Positions 8,189 to 19,208 of a stretch of DNA of 64,000 bases are shown one piece after another. The stretch is from Devosia sp. Root635 (GTDB lineage: Bacteria; Pseudomonadota; Alphaproteobacteria; Rhizobiales; Devosiaceae): assembly GCF_001427605.1 (NCBI RefSeq), contig NZ_LMGZ01000023.1, positions 1 through 64,000 of the forward strand, read 5' to 3'. The notes under the pieces are model-generated. The model made no database searches. It was not told the DNA's origin and worked only from the letters and a program-made list of their open reading frames with translations. The position numbers and the translations under genes are program-made. Position 1 is the stretch's first letter; every line of letters begins with the position of its first letter.

Positions 8189-8203
8189 TTAAGACAATCT
8201 TTA
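8189..8203. promoter_or_regulatory. Candidate CtrA box upstream of fliF
   Basis: TTAA-N7-TTTA (7 of 8 consensus positions), ending about 51 nt before the fliF ATG at 8255. In Caulobacter the fliF operon is a class II promoter activated directly by CtrA, so a site is expected here. The region also serves the divergent GST gene. Confidence 0.45.
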
Positions 8204-8254
8204 CCATCCGCTAGGTAATTTTTGCCCAGCGGCCTCCACGCGCGTTGCGTCGGC

Positions 8255-9913
8255 ATGGTCACCCTACAATCGAGTGCCGGCGTGGATAGCTTTACCCAGT
8301 TGATCAACCGCATAGGCCTGCCGCGACTGGCCGCGATGGCGGTCGTCGCCATGCTCATGCTCGGCTTCTTCGGCTTCCTCATCATGCGGGCGCAGACCCC
8401 GAATCTGTCGCCGCTCTATACCGGTCTCAGCCTCGAAGACTCCTCGGCAATTGTGACCGAACTGCAGACGCTCAACATTCCCTACGAATTGCGCGGCGAC
8501 GGCGACACCATTCTCATCCCGCGCGACCAGATCACCACCACCCGCATGACCCTGGCCGGCTCCGGCTTGCCGCAGCGCGGCCAGGTCGGCTACGAGATCT
8601 TCGACGAGCAGTCGACCCTGGGCGCGACCAGCTTCGTGCAGAACCTCAACAATGTGCGCGCCCTCGAGGGCGAGCTGGCCCGCACCATCGCCTCGCTGAC
8701 CCGCATCAAGTCGGCGCGTGTCCACCTGGTGCTGCCGGAGCGCGAACTGTTCCGGCGCGAGCGGACCGATCCGTCCGCCTCCATCGTGCTGGCCGTGCGC
8801 GGCGAACTGGCCAGCGGCGAAATCCGTGCCATCCAACACCTGGTGGCCTCGGCCATCGAGGGGCTGACACCAACCCGCGTCTCCATTGTCGACGACCAGG
8901 GGAACCTGCTGGCTTCCGGCACGGGCGACGACGCCGAAGGCGCCCTTGCCGGCGATGCCGCCGAGCGCACGCTGAGCTTCGAGAACCGCCTGCGCACCCG
9001 CGTCGAGGACATGCTGGCCAATGTGGTCGGCGCCGGCCGGGCCCGCGTCGAGGTCAGCGCCGAAATCGACTTCAACCGCTCGACCACCACTCATGAGACC
9101 TTCGACCCCGAAAGCCAGGTCGTCCGCTCCAGCCAGATTCGCGAGACCGAGAACCTGTCGGCCGGCGCCAATGGCCAGGTCACGGTGGCCAACGAACTCC
9201 CCGGCGCCAGCCAGAACAATGGCGCCGCCGGCCCGACCGAACAGGGCACGTCGAGCGAGGAAGTCACCAACTACGAAATTTCCAAAACCACCCAGACGGC
9301 AGTCACCGAAGCCGGCGCCATCAAGCGCCTGTCGGTTGCCGTCGTGGTCGATGGCGTCTATACCGCCGATCCCAACGGCGACCCGGTCTATGCGCCGCGC
9401 AGCGCCGACGAGGTCGCCCAGATTCTGACGCTGGTGCGCTCGGCCGTCGGCTATTCCGAGGCCCGCGGCGACAGCGTCGAAGTCGTCAACATGCAGTTCG
9501 CCGAGCGCCCCGAACTCGCGGTGCCGGGCACGGACGGCAATGGCGGCCTGCTCGACTTCACCCGCGACGATCTGATGAACGGCGCCGAAATGGCCGTCAC
9601 CCTGCTCATCGCCCTGGCCCTGGTCTTCTTCGTCATGCGCCCGCTGCTCAAGAAGGTCCTGACCCCCGAAACCCAGGCCCTGGCCCTGCCCTCGGGCGCG
9701 GAACTGGGCCATCACGGCGTACTCAGCGCCGATGGCAACGTCATCGCCGACGACATCGAAGAGCCTCGCGACAAGACGCCAGCCTGGGTCGCCAGCGCCA
9801 AGTCGATGGGCGAGACCCAGCTTCAAACCCTCAAGACCGTCGGCACCCTCGTCGAAGAAAACCCCAAGCAGGCCGCGCTGATCGTGCGCGACTGGCTGGG
9901 TAGCGCAGCGTAA
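8255..9913 (+). CDS. fliF: Flagellar MS-ring protein FliF
   Basis: About 552 residues from ATG 8255; a TTG 33 nt upstream is open but has no merit. FliF forms the MS ring in the inner membrane, on which the rotor and export gate are built. Seen: a first membrane helix ([20 protein letters not shown]), ring-building YscJ/FliF domains ([40 protein letters not shown]), a second membrane helix ([20 protein letters not shown]), and the C-terminal FliG-binding tail ending [12 protein letters not shown]. First gene of fliF-fliG-fliH-fliN-flbD-flhA; fliG begins 5 nt later. Confidence 0.97.
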   Translation: MVTLQSSAGVDSFTQLINRIGLPRLAAMAVVAMLMLGFFGFLIMRAQTPNLSPLYTGLSLEDSSAIVTELQTLNIPYELRGDGDTILIPRDQITTTRMTLAGSGLPQRGQVGYEIFDEQSTLGATSFVQNLNNVRALEGELARTIASLTRIKSARVHLVLPERELFRRERTDPSASIVLAVRGELASGEIRAIQHLVASAIEGLTPTRVSIVDDQGNLLASGTGDDAEGALAGDAAERTLSFENRLRTRVEDMLANVVGAGRARVEVSAEIDFNRSTTTHETFDPESQVVRSSQIRETENLSAGANGQVTVANELPGASQNNGAAGPTEQGTSSEEVTNYEISKTTQTAVTEAGAIKRLSVAVVVDGVYTADPNGDPVYAPRSADEVAQILTLVRSAVGYSEARGDSVEVVNMQFAERPELAVPGTDGNGGLLDFTRDDLMNGAEMAVTLLIALALVFFVMRPLLKKVLTPETQALALPSGAELGHHGVLSADGNVIADDIEEPRDKTPAWVASAKSMGETQLQTLKTVGTLVEENPKQAALIVRDWLGSAA

Positions 9914-9918
9914 CCGCC

Positions 9919-11007
9919 ATGGCCCTCGTTTCCCAATCCGCTGAAAACCCCGACCTGCCGACCCAGGTGGCCGCCGGCAAGCAACTTGTCGTCGGTGATG
10001 CCGCCAGCCAGCGCGTGCTCAAGGGCGACGAAAAGGCTGCAGCGCTGCTGCTGGCGCTGGGGCCCGACTATGGCCGGCCGATCTTCGATGAGCTCGACGA
10101 ACTCGAGGTCAAGCAGCTCAGCCGCGCCATGGTGCGGCTCGGGCCGATCACCCAGGAAATGCTCGACGACCTGATGATCGAATTCGTCACCACCATTTCG
10201 TCCAACGGCTCGCTCTCGGGCAATACCGACTCCACCGAGCGCCTGCTGCTCAGCTTCCTGTCGGCGGACAAGGTCGACGCCATCATGGAAGAAATCCGTG
10301 GTCCGGCCGGCCGCAACATGTGGGAAAAACTCTCCAACGTGCAGGCCGACGTGCTCGCCGCCTATCTCAAGAACGAATATCCCCAGACCATCGCCGTGGT
10401 GCTGTCCAAGATCGCCACCGACCATGCTTCCAAGGTTCTCGCCGTACTGCCCGAGGAACTGGCAATGGACGTGGTGCAGCGCATGCTGGGGCTCGACCCG
10501 GTGCAGAAGGAAATCCTCGAAAAGATCGAGACCACCCTGCGCACCGAATTCATGTCGACGCTCAATCACTCCAAGCGCCGCGACAGCCACGAGCAGATGG
10601 CCGAAATCTTCAACAGCTTCGACCGTCAGACCGAAGCCCGCTTCATCACCACGCTCGAAGAGCACAGCCGCGACGATGCCGAACGCATCAAGTCGCTCAT
10701 GTTCACCTTCGAGGATTTGGCCAAGCTCGAGTCCTCGGCCATCCAGACCCTGCTCACCAAGATGGACAAGAAGGAGCTGGCCATGGCGCTCAAGGGCGCC
10801 AACGAACAGGTCAAGGAAACCTTCTTCAAGAACATGTCGGGCCGTACCGCCAAACTGCTCAAGGACGACATGGAAGTCATGGGTCCGGTGCGCCTCAAGG
10901 ATGTCGACGAAGCGCAGGGCCGCATGGTCTCGACCGCCAAGGATCTCGCAGCTAAGGGCGAAATCCTGATCATGAAGTCCAAGGCAGACGACCAGATGGT
11001 GGCGTAA
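9919..11007 (+). CDS. fliG: Flagellar motor switch protein FliG
   Basis: 362 residues. FliG is the cytoplasmic rotor protein that couples FliF to FliM and meets the stator through its C-terminal charged helix. Seen: the N-terminal FliF-binding domain ([10 protein letters not shown]), the middle domain with the conserved [11 protein letters not shown] segment (here [14 protein letters not shown]), and a C-terminal domain with [10 protein letters not shown] and the torque-helix charged residues ([18 protein letters not shown]). Tight spacing to fliF and fliH (5 and 3 nt). Confidence 0.97.
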   Translation: MALVSQSAENPDLPTQVAAGKQLVVGDAASQRVLKGDEKAAALLLALGPDYGRPIFDELDELEVKQLSRAMVRLGPITQEMLDDLMIEFVTTISSNGSLSGNTDSTERLLLSFLSADKVDAIMEEIRGPAGRNMWEKLSNVQADVLAAYLKNEYPQTIAVVLSKIATDHASKVLAVLPEELAMDVVQRMLGLDPVQKEILEKIETTLRTEFMSTLNHSKRRDSHEQMAEIFNSFDRQTEARFITTLEEHSRDDAERIKSLMFTFEDLAKLESSAIQTLLTKMDKKELAMALKGANEQVKETFFKNMSGRTAKLLKDDMEVMGPVRLKDVDEAQGRMVSTAKDLAAKGEILIMKSKADDQMVA

Positions 11008-11010
11008 CCC

Positions 11011-11664
11011 ATGGCACAACCCGCCCGCTTCACCTTCGATCTGGACCTCGGCAAGCGCACCAAGCCTACGGCGCCGCCCGAGCCGACCATGCCCGAGCGG
11101 CTGGTCGCCGAACTGCTCGCCCAGGCGCGCGAGCAGGCGTATGCCGAGGGCGTGGCGGCCGGTGAGCGCAATGCCACTTCCGTTGCCGCCCAGACGCTGG
11201 CCGCGGCCGCCGGCACGCTCGCCACCCAGAGTGCCGAAATGGCCGCCGCCCTCGATGATGCCACCAGCCAGGCCCAGCGCGAGGCGGTCGAACTGGCCGC
11301 CAGCATCGGCCGCAAGCTGGCGCTGCACCTGCTGGCGCGCTACCCGACGGTCGAACTCGATGCACTCATCGCCGAATGTATGCAGAGCCTTGGTGGCGTG
11401 CCGCACCTGGTCGTGCGCTGCCATCCCAACATTGCCGACGCCATCCGCGACATCGCCACCGCCCATATGCACACATCAGGCTTCTCCGGCCGGCTGGTGG
11501 TGATGGGCGACCCCGATTTGCGGCTGGGCGACGGCCGGCTCGAATGGGTCGATGGCGGGCTGGTGCGCGACATCGGCGCCATTGCCAAGGATATCGACCT
11601 CAAGATTTCGGCCTATCTCGCCGCCCGGGGCGCAGAGGCCAAGCAACAGGAGAGCGACCAATGA
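11011..11664 (+). CDS. fliH: Flagellar assembly protein FliH (FlbE-like)
   Basis: 217 residues. FliH-type proteins hold the export ATPase FliI and tether it to the FliN rotor ring. The assignment rests mostly on position (between fliG and fliN) and architecture: an extended N-terminus, an Ala/Glu-rich coiled coil (LLAQAREQAYAEGVAAGERN), and an alpha/beta C-terminus with a conserved GDPDLRLGDGRLEW. Sequence conservation of this family is low. It overlaps fliN by four bases (ATGA). Confidence 0.85.
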   Translation: MAQPARFTFDLDLGKRTKPTAPPEPTMPERLVAELLAQAREQAYAEGVAAGERNATSVAAQTLAAAAGTLATQSAEMAAALDDATSQAQREAVELAASIGRKLALHLLARYPTVELDALIAECMQSLGGVPHLVVRCHPNIADAIRDIATAHMHTSGFSGRLVVMGDPDLRLGDGRLEWVDGGLVRDIGAIAKDIDLKISAYLAARGAEAKQQESDQ

Positions 11665-12017
11665 GCGCTTCCGAACCCGGCGAAGACGACGACATCACCA
11701 CCCAGGACAGCATCTCCTTCGAGGAAATGCTGGCGCCCGATCGCGACGAGGGGCCCGAGGCCCATATCGAGCGCAACGCCGCCGACCTCGAAGCGGTGTT
11801 CGACGTTCCCGTCCGCATCTCGGTCGTGCTCGGCCGCACCAAGATGCCGGTCAGCGAACTGCTCCGCCTCGACACCGGCACCGTGATCGAACTCGACCGC
11901 CAGGTCGGTGAAGCCGTCGAGATTTTCATCAATGAACGCCTCGTTGCCCGCGGCGAAATCGTGCTGGTGGAAAGCAAGCTCGGCGTCACCATGACCGAAA
12001 TCATCAAACCACAGTAA
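11661..12017 (+). CDS. fliN: Flagellar motor switch protein FliN
   Basis: 118 residues. C-ring protein that binds FliM and FliH. Seen: a short acidic N-terminus and a complete SpoA domain ([56 protein letters not shown]). The start ATG overlaps the fliH stop, indicating coupled translation. No fliM gene is present in this window, so the remainder of the switch complex must lie elsewhere. Confidence 0.96.
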   Translation: MSASEPGEDDDITTQDSISFEEMLAPDRDEGPEAHIERNAADLEAVFDVPVRISVVLGRTKMPVSELLRLDTGTVIELDRQVGEAVEIFINERLVARGEIVLVESKLGVTMTEIIKPQ

Positions 12018-12028
12018 GGGAGGCCAGG

Positions 12029-13396
<1,368 letters not shown>

Positions 13397-13432
13397 TGGG
13401 TTGTCGGGAGGGCACAATCGGAGAGGCTCTTG

Positions 13433-13530
13433 CCCTCCCCTCCCCCTTGAGGGGAGGGGCCGGGGGTGGGGGTCGCCTTGTGCTCACCCGATCGACCCCC
13501 ACCCTCATTCCTCCCCTCAAGGGGGAGGGA
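13433..13530. repeat. Palindromic repeat family C, copy 1
   Basis: CCCTCCCCTCCCCCTTGAGG on the left and TCCCCTCAAGGGGGAGGGA on the right form a long inverted repeat around a spacer with GGGGGTGGGGGTC and GACCCCCACCCTC. Family C has eight copies in the window. This one lies inside the flagellar operon, between flbD and flhA. Confidence 0.85.
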
Positions 13531-13561
13531 TGCGCATGTCCAACGCCGGTAACCAGACGCC

Positions 13562-15700
13562 ATGACCGATCTCCCCACCGGCTCAGTGCGCCCGGCCTTC
13601 AAGGTCCCCTCCGCCGCCTCGGTGGTCGATCTCCTGCGCTCGGGCGATATCGCCCTGGCGGCGGGCGTCATGGGCCTCATCGTCATCCTCATCGTGCCGA
13701 TGCCGGCTTTGCTGGTGGATGGTCTGCTGGCCATCTCCATCGTCTTCTCGGTGATGATCCTGATGACGGCCCTGTTCATCCAGAAGCCGCTCGAATTCTC
13801 GTCCTTCCCCACGGTATTGCTGATCGCCACCATGTTGCGGCTGGGCCTCAACCTGGCCACCACGCGCCTCATCCTCAGTGAAGGCCACACCGGCACATCC
13901 GCCGCTGGCCATGTCATCGAAGCCTTCGGCAACTTCGTTACCCGCGGCAATTTCGTCATCGGGCTGGTCATCTTCATCATCCTGGTGATCGTCAACTTCG
14001 TCGTCATCACCAAGGGCTCCGGCCGCATCGCCGAAGTCGCCGCCCGCTTCAGCCTCGACGCCATGCCCGGCAAGCAGATGGCCATCGACGCCGACCTCAG
14101 CGCCGGCCTGATCGACGAGGACACCGCCAAGCGCCGCAGGGCCGAGCTGGAAGGCGAAAGCGCCTTCTTCGGCAACATGGACGGTGCGTCCAAGTTCGTG
14201 CGCGGCGACGCCATTGCCGGCCTCATCATCACCTTCATCAACGTGTCGGCCGGCATGCTGATCGGCATGATGCAGGAAGGCCTCTCCATCCAGGAAGCCG
14301 GCAACGTCTACACGCTGCTGACCATCGGCGATGGCCTGGTCTCCCAGATTCCAGCGCTCATCGTCTCGACCGCCGCCGGTATTCTGGTTTCCAAGTCCGG
14401 CGTTACCGGCTCGGCCGACAAGGCCCTCTCGGCCCAGTTCACCGGCTATCCGCGCGCCCTGGGCATGTCTTCGGCCGTCATGGGAGCTCTTGCCTTCCTG
14501 CCCGGCATGCCCATGCTGCCCTTCCTGGCTTTGGCTGGCGGGGTCGGTTATGTCGCCTGGCGGGCGGCCGGTTCCAAGGACATGCGGACGGCCGATGCCG
14601 CAACAAAGACCGCGCTCGATGCCGTCGCTTCCGGCCAGCCCAATGCCGCCGCCATGGCCGAGGCGCCAATCACCGACAGCCTCAAGATCGACGAGCTCAA
14701 GCTCGAACTCGGCTATGGCCTGCTGAGCCTGGTCAAGGAAGACGAGAACGGCAGCGACCGCCTCACCGAGCAGATCAAGGCCCTGCGCCGCCAGCTCGCC
14801 ATCGAGCTCGGCTTCGTCATGCCGCCGGTGCGCATCCTCGACAACATGCAACTCGAGCCCAATGTCTACAAGGTTCGCATCAAGGAGGTCGAAGCCGGCA
14901 CCGGCGAGATTTACGCCAACCAGCTCATGGTCATGGACCCCTATGGCAGCCAGATCGACCTGCCGGGCACCCACACCACCGAACCCACTTTCGGCCTGCC
15001 CGCCACCTGGATCGAGCCCGCCTTGCGCGACGAGGCCGAACTGCGCGGTCTCTCCATCATCGATCCCTCGACCGTCATCTCGACGCACCTGACCGAAGTG
15101 CTCAAGGCCAATGTCGCGGACCTCTTGAGCTATTCCAACGTCCAGACGCTGCTCTCGGGCCTGCCCAAGGACCAGCAGAAGCTGGTGGAAGATATCGTTC
15201 CCGGCCTTATCTCGGTCTCGGGCGTGCAGCGCGTGCTGCAGACCCTGCTCAACGAGCGCATTTCCATCCGCGACCTGTCGACCATCCTCGAAGGCATCGC
15301 CGAAATCGCCGGCCCCGGCCGCTCGGTGCAGACCATTGCCGAACACGTCCGCAGCCGCCTGGCCCGCCAGCTCTGCGCCGCCAATCTGGGTCCCGACGGC
15401 AACCTGCCGCTGCTGACCCTCGGGCCCCAATGGGAGCGCGACTTCGCCGAAGCCATGGTTGGCGATGGCGACAACAGGCACCTGGCCATGGCGCCCAGCC
15501 GGTTGCAGCAGTTCATCGGCGCCATCCAGTCTGCCTATGAGCGCGCCGCCCAGCAGGGCGAACTGCCTGTTCTCATCACCTCGCCTTCGATCCGCCCGCA
15601 TGTCCGCTCCATCATCGAGCGTTTCCGCCCGCAGACCGTGGTGATGAGCCAGAACGAGGTCCATCCGCGCATCCGCCTCAAGACCGTCGGCAGCGTGTGA
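13562..15700 (+). CDS. flhA: Flagellar export gate protein FlhA
   Basis: 712 residues. FlhA is the inner-membrane core of the type III flagellar export apparatus; its cytoplasmic ring receives chaperone-cargo complexes. Seen: an N-terminal part with about eight membrane helices, the FHIPEP-family signature region (TMLRLGLNLATTRLILSEG), the charged loop (GRIAEVAARFSLDAMPGKQM), and the large cytoplasmic domain from about residue 350. It follows flbD after 165 bp that hold a repeat; the next gene starts one base after its stop. Confidence 0.97.
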   Translation: MTDLPTGSVRPAFKVPSAASVVDLLRSGDIALAAGVMGLIVILIVPMPALLVDGLLAISIVFSVMILMTALFIQKPLEFSSFPTVLLIATMLRLGLNLATTRLILSEGHTGTSAAGHVIEAFGNFVTRGNFVIGLVIFIILVIVNFVVITKGSGRIAEVAARFSLDAMPGKQMAIDADLSAGLIDEDTAKRRRAELEGESAFFGNMDGASKFVRGDAIAGLIITFINVSAGMLIGMMQEGLSIQEAGNVYTLLTIGDGLVSQIPALIVSTAAGILVSKSGVTGSADKALSAQFTGYPRALGMSSAVMGALAFLPGMPMLPFLALAGGVGYVAWRAAGSKDMRTADAATKTALDAVASGQPNAAAMAEAPITDSLKIDELKLELGYGLLSLVKEDENGSDRLTEQIKALRRQLAIELGFVMPPVRILDNMQLEPNVYKVRIKEVEAGTGEIYANQLMVMDPYGSQIDLPGTHTTEPTFGLPATWIEPALRDEAELRGLSIIDPSTVISTHLTEVLKANVADLLSYSNVQTLLSGLPKDQQKLVEDIVPGLISVSGVQRVLQTLLNERISIRDLSTILEGIAEIAGPGRSVQTIAEHVRSRLARQLCAANLGPDGNLPLLTLGPQWERDFAEAMVGDGDNRHLAMAPSRLQQFIGAIQSAYERAAQQGELPVLITSPSIRPHVRSIIERFRPQTVVMSQNEVHPRIRLKTVGSV

Positions 15701-15701
15701 C

Positions 15702-16643
15702 ATGGCTGGCAGTGCCCGGTTTCCCGTCCCCGATATCGTCCGCCGCCGGGCCGAGTCCGAAGGCCAGGTGGGCAATGACTGGCTGGCCTCGCTGGACGAG
15801 AATCTGTTCGAGCTCGAGCATGATTGGGGCCTGACCATCGGCCAGGCCATTTCGGGAGGCAGCACGGCCTTCGTCGCCGAAGCCACCGACACGGCAGGCA
15901 AGAGCTTCGTCATCAAGCTGCCCACGCCGGGCAGCCTCATCGGACGGCAGGAAGTCACCGTCCTCGCCATCGCGCGCGGCAAGGGCTATGTCCGGCTGAT
16001 CCGCCAGGATACCGCGCGCCACGCCATGCTGCTCGAACATCTCGGCACGAGCCTCGACCAGCACGACATGCCCTACCGGAACAAGATCGACATCCTGTGC
16101 TCCACCCTGCTCGATGCCTGGATACCGGTTCCGGCAGGCGGCGCCTTCACCAACGGCGCGGAAAAGGCCAACGGCCTGGCCATGGCCATTCTCGAAAAAT
16201 GGCAGGAGCTCGGCCGCCCCTGCTCACAGGCGGTTCTCGACACGGCCCTGATGTATTGCCGCGACCGCGCCGCGGCCTGGCGCCCCGAAAATGCCGTGCT
16301 CGCCCACGGCGACCCGCATCCGGCCAATATCCTCGAAGTGCCCGAAACCGGGGGACGGCAGTGGAAGTTCATCGATCCCGACGGCCTGGCCATCGAACCC
16401 GCTTATGATCTGGGCGTACTGCTGCGCGCCTGGCACGAAGGCATTGCCGGTCGTCACGCCCATGACATTGCCCGCAGCCATGCCCGGCACCTGACCAGCC
16501 GCACCCAGGTTCCCGCCGAGGCCATCTGGCAATGGGGCTATATCGAGCGCGTCTCCACCGGCCTGCACCTGATGGAGCTGGGCGAGATGGACAAAGGCCG
16601 CCTTTTCCTTGCAGCGGCCGACGCAATCCAGGCTTCGAGCTGA
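15702..16643 (+). CDS. Aminoglycoside/hydroxyurea-type phosphotransferase (APH_6_hur family)
   Basis: 313 residues. Kinase fold of the aminoglycoside 6-phosphotransferase and hydroxyurea kinase family, which phosphorylates small molecules in the cytoplasm. Seen: an N-terminal lobe with SGGSTAFVAEA and FVIKLPTPG (ATP-binding Lys), the catalytic loop LAHGDPHPANIL, and the metal-binding FIDPDGLAIEPAYDLG. The start is one base past the flhA stop, so it is probably read through from the flagellar operon, though a flagellar role is not indicated. The substrate is unknown; a metabolic or detoxifying kinase is as likely as a resistance enzyme. Confidence 0.85.
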   Translation: MAGSARFPVPDIVRRRAESEGQVGNDWLASLDENLFELEHDWGLTIGQAISGGSTAFVAEATDTAGKSFVIKLPTPGSLIGRQEVTVLAIARGKGYVRLIRQDTARHAMLLEHLGTSLDQHDMPYRNKIDILCSTLLDAWIPVPAGGAFTNGAEKANGLAMAILEKWQELGRPCSQAVLDTALMYCRDRAAAWRPENAVLAHGDPHPANILEVPETGGRQWKFIDPDGLAIEPAYDLGVLLRAWHEGIAGRHAHDIARSHARHLTSRTQVPAEAIWQWGYIERVSTGLHLMELGEMDKGRLFLAAADAIQASS

Positions 16644-16680
16644 GGCTCGCTTGGCGCATCGCCAGCTCATTCCGCCATCG

Positions 16681-16750
16681 TCATCACCCGGCTTGTCCGG
16701 GTGATCCATTCGTCAGCGCGTACGGAGCCATGGATTGCCCGGACAAGCCA
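16681..16750. repeat. Palindromic repeat family E, copy 1
   Basis: CATCACCCGGCTTGTCCGGG on the left and TTGCCCGGACAAGCC on the right, with GATCCATT and CATGGATT internal arms. Copy 2 is at 28191-28266. Located between the converging kinase and GST genes. Confidence 0.7.
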
Positions 16751-16780
16751 GGCAAGCGGAGGGATCGGCAAGTGGATCGC

Positions 16781-17482
16781 TTATCCACGCGCCGGAATTT
16801 CCAGCCCGCGCTGCACTGCCGGCCGTGCCAGCCCGCGTTCGAGCCAGGCCGGCACGTTGCTGAGGCTGGCATAGTCCACCACTTCGGCCGCGCCGTAGAA
16901 ACCGATCAGGTTGCGGACCCAGCCCAGCGTGGCGATATCGGCGATGGAATAGTCGTCCATCAGCCAGTCGCGGCCCGCCAGGCGCGTCTCCAGCACGCCG
17001 AGCAGGCGCTTGGACTCCGCCGCATAGCGGTCGCGCGGCCGCTTGTCCTCATAGGCCGCGCCGGCGAACTTGTGGAAAAAGCCGAGCTGCCCGAACATCG
17101 GCCCGATGGCCGCCATCTGGAACATCACCCATTGGATGGTTTCGTAGCGCGTCGCCGGATCGGCGGAGAGGAACTTGCCGCTCTTTTCCGCCAGATAGAT
17201 CAGGATGGCACCCGACTCGAACAGCGCCAACGGCTTACCACCCGGCCCGTTGGGATCGATGATCGCAGGAATCTTGCCGTTCGGATTGAGCGCCAGGTAT
17301 TCCGGCCCCCAGGTCTGGTTCTTGGTGATGTCCACCAGATGCGGCTCATAGGCGAGCCCGGTTTCTTCGAGCATGATGGAAGCCTTCACCCCATTTGGCG
17401 TCGGCAGGGAATAGAGCTGAATCACGTCGGGATTGGCCGCCGGCCATAGCTTGGTGATGGGGAAATCCGAGAGGTCGGCCAT
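16781..17482 (-). CDS. Glutathione S-transferase, YfcG/Nu-class-like
   Basis: 233 residues. The N-terminal thioredoxin domain carries LYSLPTPNGVKASIMLEE, the TPNG turn typical of the YfcG/Ure2-like (Nu) class, whose members act as glutathione-dependent disulfide reductases. Then come NPNGKIPAI and ESGAILIYLA, with YSIADIATLGW in the helical domain. Divergent from a GNAT gene. Cytosolic. The class is confident; the physiological substrate is not known. Confidence 0.92.
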   Translation of the reverse strand: MADLSDFPITKLWPAANPDVIQLYSLPTPNGVKASIMLEETGLAYEPHLVDITKNQTWGPEYLALNPNGKIPAIIDPNGPGGKPLALFESGAILIYLAEKSGKFLSADPATRYETIQWVMFQMAAIGPMFGQLGFFHKFAGAAYEDKRPRDRYAAESKRLLGVLETRLAGRDWLMDDYSIADIATLGWVRNLIGFYGAAEVVDYASLSNVPAWLERGLARPAVQRGLEIPARG

Positions 17483-17687
17483 GGGTCTATCGCTCCGTCA
17501 AGGCTGGTTTGGCGCCGAGCAGCACGCAGGCGCCGGCAAGTACGACGCATCCATAGCACGCTGGCGGGCCTGGAGGATCACATGGCGGCGTGTCGCTGCA
17601 GTGAACAGTCCGTATGCTGCAACCATCACAAAAGTCGACCGCCGGTGCCGGGATGACACCGCGATCGGGACTGGCTATTTTACGTCC

Positions 17688-18143
17688 ATGCCCATCACCA
17701 TCCTCATCGTCCCACCCTTTTCCACCCTCTGCAACGCCGCCTTCTCCCTGCGCCGCGAGGTCTTCGTCTGGGAGCAGAAGGTGCCCGAAGACGAGGAAAA
17801 CGACGCCGACGACCTCACCGCCACCCACTTCGTGGCCATTGCCGAGGGCGAGGTGGTCGGCACGCTCCGGCTCATCGACAGGCCGGACCATGTCAAGATC
17901 GGCCGCGTGGCCGTTCGGCAATCCTTCCGCGGCCATGGCATCGCCAAGCAGATGATGCTGGCTTCCATGGAACATGCCCGTTCCCTGGGCCGCGATCGCT
18001 TCTACCTCACTGCCCAATCCGACAAGCTGGGCATGTATGAAAAGCTGGGTTTCGCCGCCTTTGGCCCCGAATTCCAGGATGGCGGCATGCCCCATCGCGC
18101 CATGCGCAATTACGACCGTGAGACGGCGCAGTTAACCAGTTAG
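17688..18143 (+). CDS. GNAT-family N-acetyltransferase
   Basis: 151 residues from ATG 17688. The open frame extends about 250 nt upstream, but that part does not look like protein and lacks a ribosome site. Seen: LRREVFVWEQKVPEDEENDA, a substrate-site segment common to ElaA-like acetyltransferases, the beta4-alpha3 acetyl-CoA loop VAVRQSFRGHGIAKQMM (R/QxxGxG/A form), and YEKLGFAAFGPEFQDGGMPH. Acetyl-CoA-dependent; the acceptor is unknown. A single gene with its own promoter region. Confidence 0.88.
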   Translation: MPITILIVPPFSTLCNAAFSLRREVFVWEQKVPEDEENDADDLTATHFVAIAEGEVVGTLRLIDRPDHVKIGRVAVRQSFRGHGIAKQMMLASMEHARSLGRDRFYLTAQSDKLGMYEKLGFAAFGPEFQDGGMPHRAMRNYDRETAQLTS

Positions 18144-18270
18144 CAGCCTCTTAAGCCTGTTGCCCGTCGATAGGTCCCCTGCCCCGCCAATTGCGCTATT
18201 ATCGGCGATGTCGGGAGGCCTGCGCACCATGTTGCGCGGCGCCCAGCACAATACCGCCAGGGAGGCGGAG

Positions 18271-18302
18271 AAGGCCGGCCTCGCTGCGAGAGCCGGCCTT
18301 TT
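18271..18302 (+). terminator. Hairpin terminator upstream of the PRC-barrel gene
   Basis: AAGGCCGGC (18271-18279) pairs with GCCGGCCTT (18292-18300), with an inner CTCG/CGAG stem, followed by TTTTC. It lies 130 nt after the GNAT stop. It could end that transcript or a separate short RNA encoded between 18205 and 18302. The rest of 18144-18444 shows no gene. Confidence 0.65.
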
Positions 18303-18444
18303 CAATTCCACCGCGACAAATCGGCCCGGAACGTCTGCGCTTGTCGCTGCGTTGTCGACACATCATGGGCCGCACGGTGCTCCACCGGCAAAGTTTTGCA
18401 TCGCACGGCCCGTTCACCTCAACGATGAACCTATGGAGCCTACT

Positions 18445-19140
18445 ATGATCCGCACCCTTCTGGCCACTACGGCCCTCGCTGCGTTGCTCGCCACCGGTGC
18501 CATCGCCCAGGACGCCGCGCCCGCCGATCCGGCTGCGCCGCCTGCTACCGAAGCCCCGGCCGATCCGGCAGCGCCCGCCGCTGACGATGCGATGGCCCCG
18601 GCCGACGACGCCATGGCCCCGGCTGCACCTGCGGCTGACGCCGCTGCCCCCGCTGCCGGCGCCGATGTCGAATCCGGCGCCATGGAAGACACTGACGTCA
18701 TGGAACCCTGGGACATGTCGGCCGGCTACACCGTCGCTGATACCGACAATCTGGGTTCGCGCCTGATCGGCCAGCCGGTCTATTCCACGGCTGGTGACGA
18801 TGCCGAGGAGATCGGCTCGATTTCCGACCTGGTCTTCAATGAAGATGGCCAGATCACGGCCGTCGTCATCGGCGTTGGCGGCTTCCTCGGCATTGGCGAA
18901 AAGGCCGTTGCGGTGGACTTCCAGTCGCTCGAATTCACCCTGGCGGCCGACAATACCGAGCGCTGGGTGCTGCCAACGACCGCTGACGCCCTGACCGCCG
19001 CTCCGGACTTCGTCTGGGAAGAAGATGAGCCGGTCGACGTGACCAGCGATCCGGCCATGGCGCCCGCTGATCCGGCCGCTCCTGCCGCCGACCCGGCAAT
19101 GGCCCCGGCCGATCCGGCTGCCGCCCCGGCAACCAACTGA
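18445..19140 (+). CDS. Exported PRC-barrel domain protein
   Basis: 231 residues from ATG 18445, chosen for GGAG at 18435-18438 and because a signal peptide begins there (MIRTLLATTALAALLATGAIAQ). After the signal peptide come an Ala/Pro/Asp-rich stretch, a single PRC-barrel (SRLIGQPVYS...IGSISDLVFNEDGQITAVVIGV, GGFLGIGEKAVAVDF), and an APADPA-repeat tail. PRC-barrels bind proteins or RNA in other settings; the exported forms found in Rhizobiales have no assigned function. The next gene encodes a related two-barrel protein. Confidence 0.85.
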   Translation: MIRTLLATTALAALLATGAIAQDAAPADPAAPPATEAPADPAAPAADDAMAPADDAMAPAAPAADAAAPAAGADVESGAMEDTDVMEPWDMSAGYTVADTDNLGSRLIGQPVYSTAGDDAEEIGSISDLVFNEDGQITAVVIGVGGFLGIGEKAVAVDFQSLEFTLAADNTERWVLPTTADALTAAPDFVWEEDEPVDVTSDPAMAPADPAAPAADPAMAPADPAAAPATN

Positions 19141-19161
19141 TCCCTCGCGGATTATCCCTTG

Positions 19162-19189
19162 GATGGGCCGGCCTTCGGGCCGGCCCATC
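19162..19189 (+). terminator. Hairpin between the two PRC-barrel genes
   Basis: GATGGGCCGGC and GCCGGCCCATC form a perfect 11-bp stem with loop CTTCGG. No T-run follows, so it may be an attenuator or an mRNA-stabilising hairpin rather than a true terminator. Confidence 0.55.
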
Positions 19190-19208
19190 TGCGTCACAGG
19201 AGATTTCA

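Noticed and set aside
15702..16643. Kinase gene as an acquired antibiotic-resistance determinant
   Set aside because: Base composition and spacing match the flagellar operon and no mobile element is near; the family includes housekeeping-type kinases.
18387..18399. Sigma-54-like GGCAAAGTTTTGC upstream of the PRC-barrel gene
   Set aside because: GG and GC are separated by nine bases, not ten, and the C of GGCAC is missing; sigma-54 does not tolerate spacing changes.
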